From Gammaproteobacteria bacterium (GTDB lineage Bacteria > Pseudomonadota > Gammaproteobacteria > Pseudomonadales > Pseudohongiellaceae), in NCBI GenBank assembly GCA_016762995.1, contig JAESUT010000097.1, positions 1-9,446 of the forward strand: DNA of 9,446 nt, given 5' to 3'. The stretch's first letter is position 1. Each line of letters begins with the position of its first letter. Position numbers and translations under genes: made by a program. Positions 6,483-9,446 of the stretch are shown in pieces. Below the pieces are notes generated by a model that worked only from the letters and a program-made list of their open reading frames with translations, had not been told where the DNA came from and did no database searches.

Positions 6483-8345
6483 ATGCGAGTTTCGCGAACC
6501 ACAGCTCTACTTAGCAGCCTGCTCAGCGCCGTACTTTTTACACCAAGCCTCGCACAGGGCCCCGACGCCATTTCCTCCGGTAGCGAGTGGACTCAGTATC
6601 GCGGCAATCTAGCCGGCACAGGCTTCTCGCCTTTAACGCAGATCAATCAAGAGAATGTGGCTAGTTTAGAGAACGCCTGGTCTTATTCTCTGCTCGCCAA
6701 TGCGCTCAATACCAATGAGAATCCCAGAGCGCCGAATTCGCAGGTAACACCGATCGTTGTAGATGGCGTCATGTATCTACCCGCGGCCGACCGGGTGATT
6801 GCACTCGACCCACTAAGTGGCGAAGAGATCTGGACGCACAGGGTTTCGACAGGTGCCGCATCCAGACGCGGCGTCTCCTATTGGCCGGGCGACAACGAGT
6901 CCCGCCCACGCATCCTCTATACTGCCGGTAGGCGATTGGTGGCACTCGATGCTGCCACGGGCGAACTCGCTTCAGAGTTTGGTGATTCAGGCGAGATTGA
7001 TATGCAGATCCCCTATAACTCCGTCGCTATGGTTTTCGAGAACACCGTAATAGTAGGAGCCAATACACCGAGAGGCGCCGCTGGTGGAATCGGCAATGCA
7101 AGAGCCTTCGATGCACGAAGCGGAGAGAAGGTCTGGGAATTTGAATCCGTACCTGGACCCGGAAGCATTGGACACGGCACTTGGGAAGGTGATAGTGGGC
7201 ACACAAGGCTGGGCGCCAACGCCTGGTCGTTCTATTTCACCGTCGATGAACAACGCGGACTAATCTATCTTCCTCTCGCCTCGCCCATCCCATTCGGTTA
7301 CGGGGGCGATCGCATAGGAAACAATCTCTTTTCTAATTCCTTAGTCGCTGTCGATATCCGCAGCGGAGAATATCGCTGGCATTTCCAAACCATTCATCAC
7401 GATCTATGGGATCATGATCCGCCCGCGCCTCCGGCGTTATTTGATATAGAGAAAGATGGCGAGTCAATTCCAGCGCTTGGCGTGACAACTAAATCTGGCT
7501 ACCTATATTTATTGAATCGAGAGACAGGGGAAGCCATCTTCGATATCGAAGAACGCGCCGTTCCCGCTAGCGATGTACCGGGCGAGGAGACTTCTCCCAC
7601 ACAACCTATTCCAACCAACCCACCTGCACTTGCGAGAGTGAGCTATAAGGCATCTGATCTGGTAACGGCGGCTGACACATCGCAAGAACATGCGAGCGCC
7701 TGTTCGGAGCTGCTCGCGAACTCTGGAGACGTCACAAACCAAGGCCCATTTACTCCTTGGGCCTACAGACCCAATGGAGTGGGAAATGACACCACGCTAC
7801 TATTTCCGGGGCTAACCGGCGGGCCGAACTGGGGCGGTGTAGCGTTCGATCCTGCAAGCAAGTATGCCTTTGTCTTTGCTGGCGACATAGGTAGCTTTGG
7901 CTGGGTAGAAGAATCTGAAGACGGCGCCGAGTATCCTATGCAGCGTCGTGGCCCTAGGCCCGGCAACTTTCAGGTAACTATCGGTGGCATGTCACTGCCC
8001 TGCCAGAAGCCGCCGTGGGGAACTCTGTCGGCTGTAGATACCACAACGGGAAATATCGCCTGGCAACAGGCCATAGGATTGAGTGGAGTACTTCCCCAGG
8101 AGAGGCAAAACACCGGAAGACCTGGACGTGCCGCTGCCTTGGTTACCGCCGGCAATCTACTGTTCATAGCGGCAACAGATGACAACCGTTTACGAGCACT
8201 GGACACATTAACTGGACGACAACTCTGGGAAACGACTCTGGATAAACGCGGAAACGCGAATCCTATGACTTACCGGGGCGCGGATGGAAATCAATACGTA
8301 GTTATTAGTGCCACAGATACGCTGCGAGCATTCAAACTTCCTTAA
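6483..8345 (+). CDS. Periplasmic PQQ-dependent dehydrogenase, glucose-dehydrogenase type
   Basis: A quinoprotein of 620 residues that oxidises an alcohol or sugar in the periplasm and passes electrons to the respiratory chain. Residues 1-24 are a signal peptide ending PSLA. The eight-bladed propeller repeats show as ALDPLSGEEIWTHR (107-120), ALDAATGEL (154-162), AVDIRSGEYRW (289-299), AVDTTTGNIAW (517-527) and ALDTLTGRQLW (572-582). HHDLWD (305-310) and TTKSGY (335-340) place D310 and K337 exactly 27 residues apart, matching catalytic Asp466 and PQQ-contacting Lys493 of E. coli glucose dehydrogenase. It lacks the N-terminal membrane helices of that enzyme, the vicinal cysteine pair of methanol dehydrogenases, and a cytochrome c domain, so a separate electron acceptor is needed. 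The C-terminus is shorter than the usual glycine-rich AGGHG ending. The substrate is unknown, and no PQQ synthesis genes are in the window. It runs convergent with the amidase gene, 19 nt away. Confidence 0.92.
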   Translation: MRVSRTTALLSSLLSAVLFTPSLAQGPDAISSGSEWTQYRGNLAGTGFSPLTQINQENVASLENAWSYSLLANALNTNENPRAPNSQVTPIVVDGVMYLPAADRVIALDPLSGEEIWTHRVSTGAASRRGVSYWPGDNESRPRILYTAGRRLVALDAATGELASEFGDSGEIDMQIPYNSVAMVFENTVIVGANTPRGAAGGIGNARAFDARSGEKVWEFESVPGPGSIGHGTWEGDSGHTRLGANAWSFYFTVDEQRGLIYLPLASPIPFGYGGDRIGNNLFSNSLVAVDIRSGEYRWHFQTIHHDLWDHDPPAPPALFDIEKDGESIPALGVTTKSGYLYLLNRETGEAIFDIEERAVPASDVPGEETSPTQPIPTNPPALARVSYKASDLVTAADTSQEHASACSELLANSGDVTNQGPFTPWAYRPNGVGNDTTLLFPGLTGGPNWGGVAFDPASKYAFVFAGDIGSFGWVEESEDGAEYPMQRRGPRPGNFQVTIGGMSLPCQKPPWGTLSAVDTTTGNIAWQQAIGLSGVLPQERQNTGRPGRAAALVTAGNLLFIAATDDNRLRALDTLTGRQLWETTLDKRGNANPMTYRGADGNQYVVISATDTLRAFKLP

Positions 8346-8364
8346 CCGGTAGCTGCTTGAAATC

Positions 8365-9446
8365 CTAGACGCTCGAAACTAGGTTGGGCCGCTGCTGCAA
8401 GAAGTCCGTTACCTGCTCGTAGGCTAGTGCAAATTCCAGCACTTTCTTGTCTTCACCGAAGCGGCCCATGACTTGAATCCCCATGGGTCTGCCCTGCTCA
8501 TCAAATCCGACAGGAACATTCACCACAGGATTCCCAGTAAGACTGCCGCCTATAACTACCTCCATCCAACGGTGGTAGGTATCCATCTTTCTTCCAGCTA
8601 TCTCAGTCGGCCAATGAATCTCTTTTGAGAAAGGAAAGACTTGAGCGGTCGGCAGCACAAGAAAATCAAATAGACCTAAAAGGCGGACTACCTCCCGATT
8701 CCATCGGCTGCGGGCTCTTTGGGCCTCGTATATCTGCCGTGCAGTAAGCGCCAAGGATTGCTCTATCTCCCAAATATACTCATCCTTCAGTAACGCGCGT
8801 TGTGCTGGATCGTTGTACATTGATAGGGCGCCACTGCGCCCAAAATTTCGCAGATCGACCCAGGTGCGCCAAAGCTCTGCCATATCGAAATCTGGCATAC
8901 AGGGCTCGACCTTCGCGCCAGCTTCCTCCAATAGTTTGAGGCTCGATTCACACACATCCAGCACACCAGCTTCCATCGCCAGATAGTTCTCAAAGTCCCC
9001 CATCCAGCCAATTTTAATGTCCTGCAGGTTGAGTGGCGTGAACTGACCGGCCTCGGGCAGCCTATCGCGTACCGCATTCGGTTGACCACTAGTGGGCCCC
9101 GCGATGCTGAGCAGAAGCCGAATCGTATCTTCAGTGTTTCGACCCATAGGACCTGCCGTCGCGAGACTGCGATTTAGCGGATCTCCACCGCCTAGCCTAC
9201 CCACAGAAGGCCTGAACCCGATGACATTGTTAAAGGCTCCTGGGTTTCGAAGCGAACCCATCAAGTCGCTACCATCTGCCACCGGCAGCATCTGCGTGCC
9301 GAGACCGCATGCAGCTCCACCGCTGCTGCCACCTGCCGTTAGCGCCGGATTACAGGCGCTGCCGGTAGCACCGAAGACGGCATTGTAAGTCTGAGACCCA
9401 ACACCAAACTCTGGCGTATTGGTCTTGCCTATAAAGATTGCACCCT
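8365..9446 (-). CDS. Amidase signature family hydrolase, N-terminus beyond the window
   Basis: The frame stays open from the stop at 8367-8365 to the right edge, giving 359 residues; an internal Met (9291) is not the start. The visible part opens GAIFIGKTNTPEFG and continues with GGSSGG (residues 38-43 of the fragment), holding the cis-serine, and SDLMGSLRNP (59-68), holding nucleophile S64. This is the Ser-cisSer-Lys family that hydrolyses amides, including GatA, fatty-acid amide hydrolase and nylon-oligomer hydrolases. The catalytic lysine lies upstream, outside the window, in the roughly 110-130 missing residues. The C-terminal part has NPVVNVPVGFDEQGRPMGIQ (an unbroken family motif) and ends near LQQRPNLVSSV. 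No GatB or GatC gene is adjacent, and the sequence resembles catabolic amidases more than GatA. It may supply amines or acids to the neighbouring pathway, but it is not in the four-gene operon. Confidence 0.93.
   Translation of the reverse strand, partial: GAIFIGKTNTPEFGVGSQTYNAVFGATGSACNPALTAGGSSGGAACGLGTQMLPVADGSDLMGSLRNPGAFNNVIGFRPSVGRLGGGDPLNRSLATAGPMGRNTEDTIRLLLSIAGPTSGQPNAVRDRLPEAGQFTPLNLQDIKIGWMGDFENYLAMEAGVLDVCESSLKLLEEAGAKVEPCMPDFDMAELWRTWVDLRNFGRSGALSMYNDPAQRALLKDEYIWEIEQSLALTARQIYEAQRARSRWNREVVRLLGLFDFLVLPTAQVFPFSKEIHWPTEIAGRKMDTYHRWMEVVIGGSLTGNPVVNVPVGFDEQGRPMGIQVMGRFGEDKKVLEFALAYEQVTDFLQQRPNLVSSV

Noticed and set aside
8364..8383. Inverted repeat CCTAG/CTAGG between the convergent genes as a bidirectional terminator
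   Set aside because: Arms are only 5 bp, the stem lies mostly inside the amidase coding end, and no T-run follows in either direction.
8365..9291. Amidase starting at the Met at 9291
   Set aside because: The frame continues upstream through GGSSGG and the FIGKTNTPEFG motif to the window edge, so this Met is internal.

Overview
The window looks like a chromosomal accessory or catabolic region of a free-living, aerobic Gram-negative bacterium, most likely a marine-type gammaproteobacterium. This is inferred from a periplasmic PQQ-dependent dehydrogenase, a Cys-lipidated outer-membrane-type enzyme, the style of the Shine-Dalgarno sites and the mix of oxidoreductase, aminotransferase and hydrolase families. 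No rRNA, tRNA, CRISPR array, transposase or integrase was seen, and no species-level marker is present.

Left edge (1-480): AT-richer, decayed DNA. A fragment resembling an AraC-type helix-turn-helix C-terminus ends in a stop and abuts, in the same frame, the C-terminal part of a glutathione S-transferase that carries two single-base frameshifts. A strong hairpin begins at the final GST stop. Then comes an intact small gene for an uncharacterised four-helix membrane protein (481-873).

Centre (about 1007-6301, minus strand): four genes in one direction, probably one transcription unit. In transcription order they are an Old Yellow Enzyme-type flavin reductase, a class III PLP aminotransferase, a YtcJ-like amidohydrolase lipoprotein, and a secreted protein of unknown function. 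Gaps are 114, 54 and 42 nt. An inverted repeat lies in the first gap. A terminator-like stem followed by six T overlaps the end of the last gene.

Right part: a divergent PQQ-dependent dehydrogenase of the glucose-dehydrogenase type (6483-8345, plus strand) shares a 181-nt intergenic region with the reductase gene. It runs tail to tail, 19 nt apart, with an amidase-signature-family gene (minus strand) that is cut by the window's right edge.

Working together (inference): amide hydrolysis, amidohydrolase action, transamination, ene-reduction and periplasmic alcohol or sugar oxidation suggest breakdown of an unidentified nitrogen-containing organic compound. The amidohydrolase and the secreted protein would act in the cell envelope, the reductase and aminotransferase in the cytoplasm. 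The substrate cannot be read from the sequence. Nothing here is a clear novel defence or mobile system; the most unusual points are the envelope-located amidohydrolase pair inside this operon and the chimeric pseudogene at the left edge.
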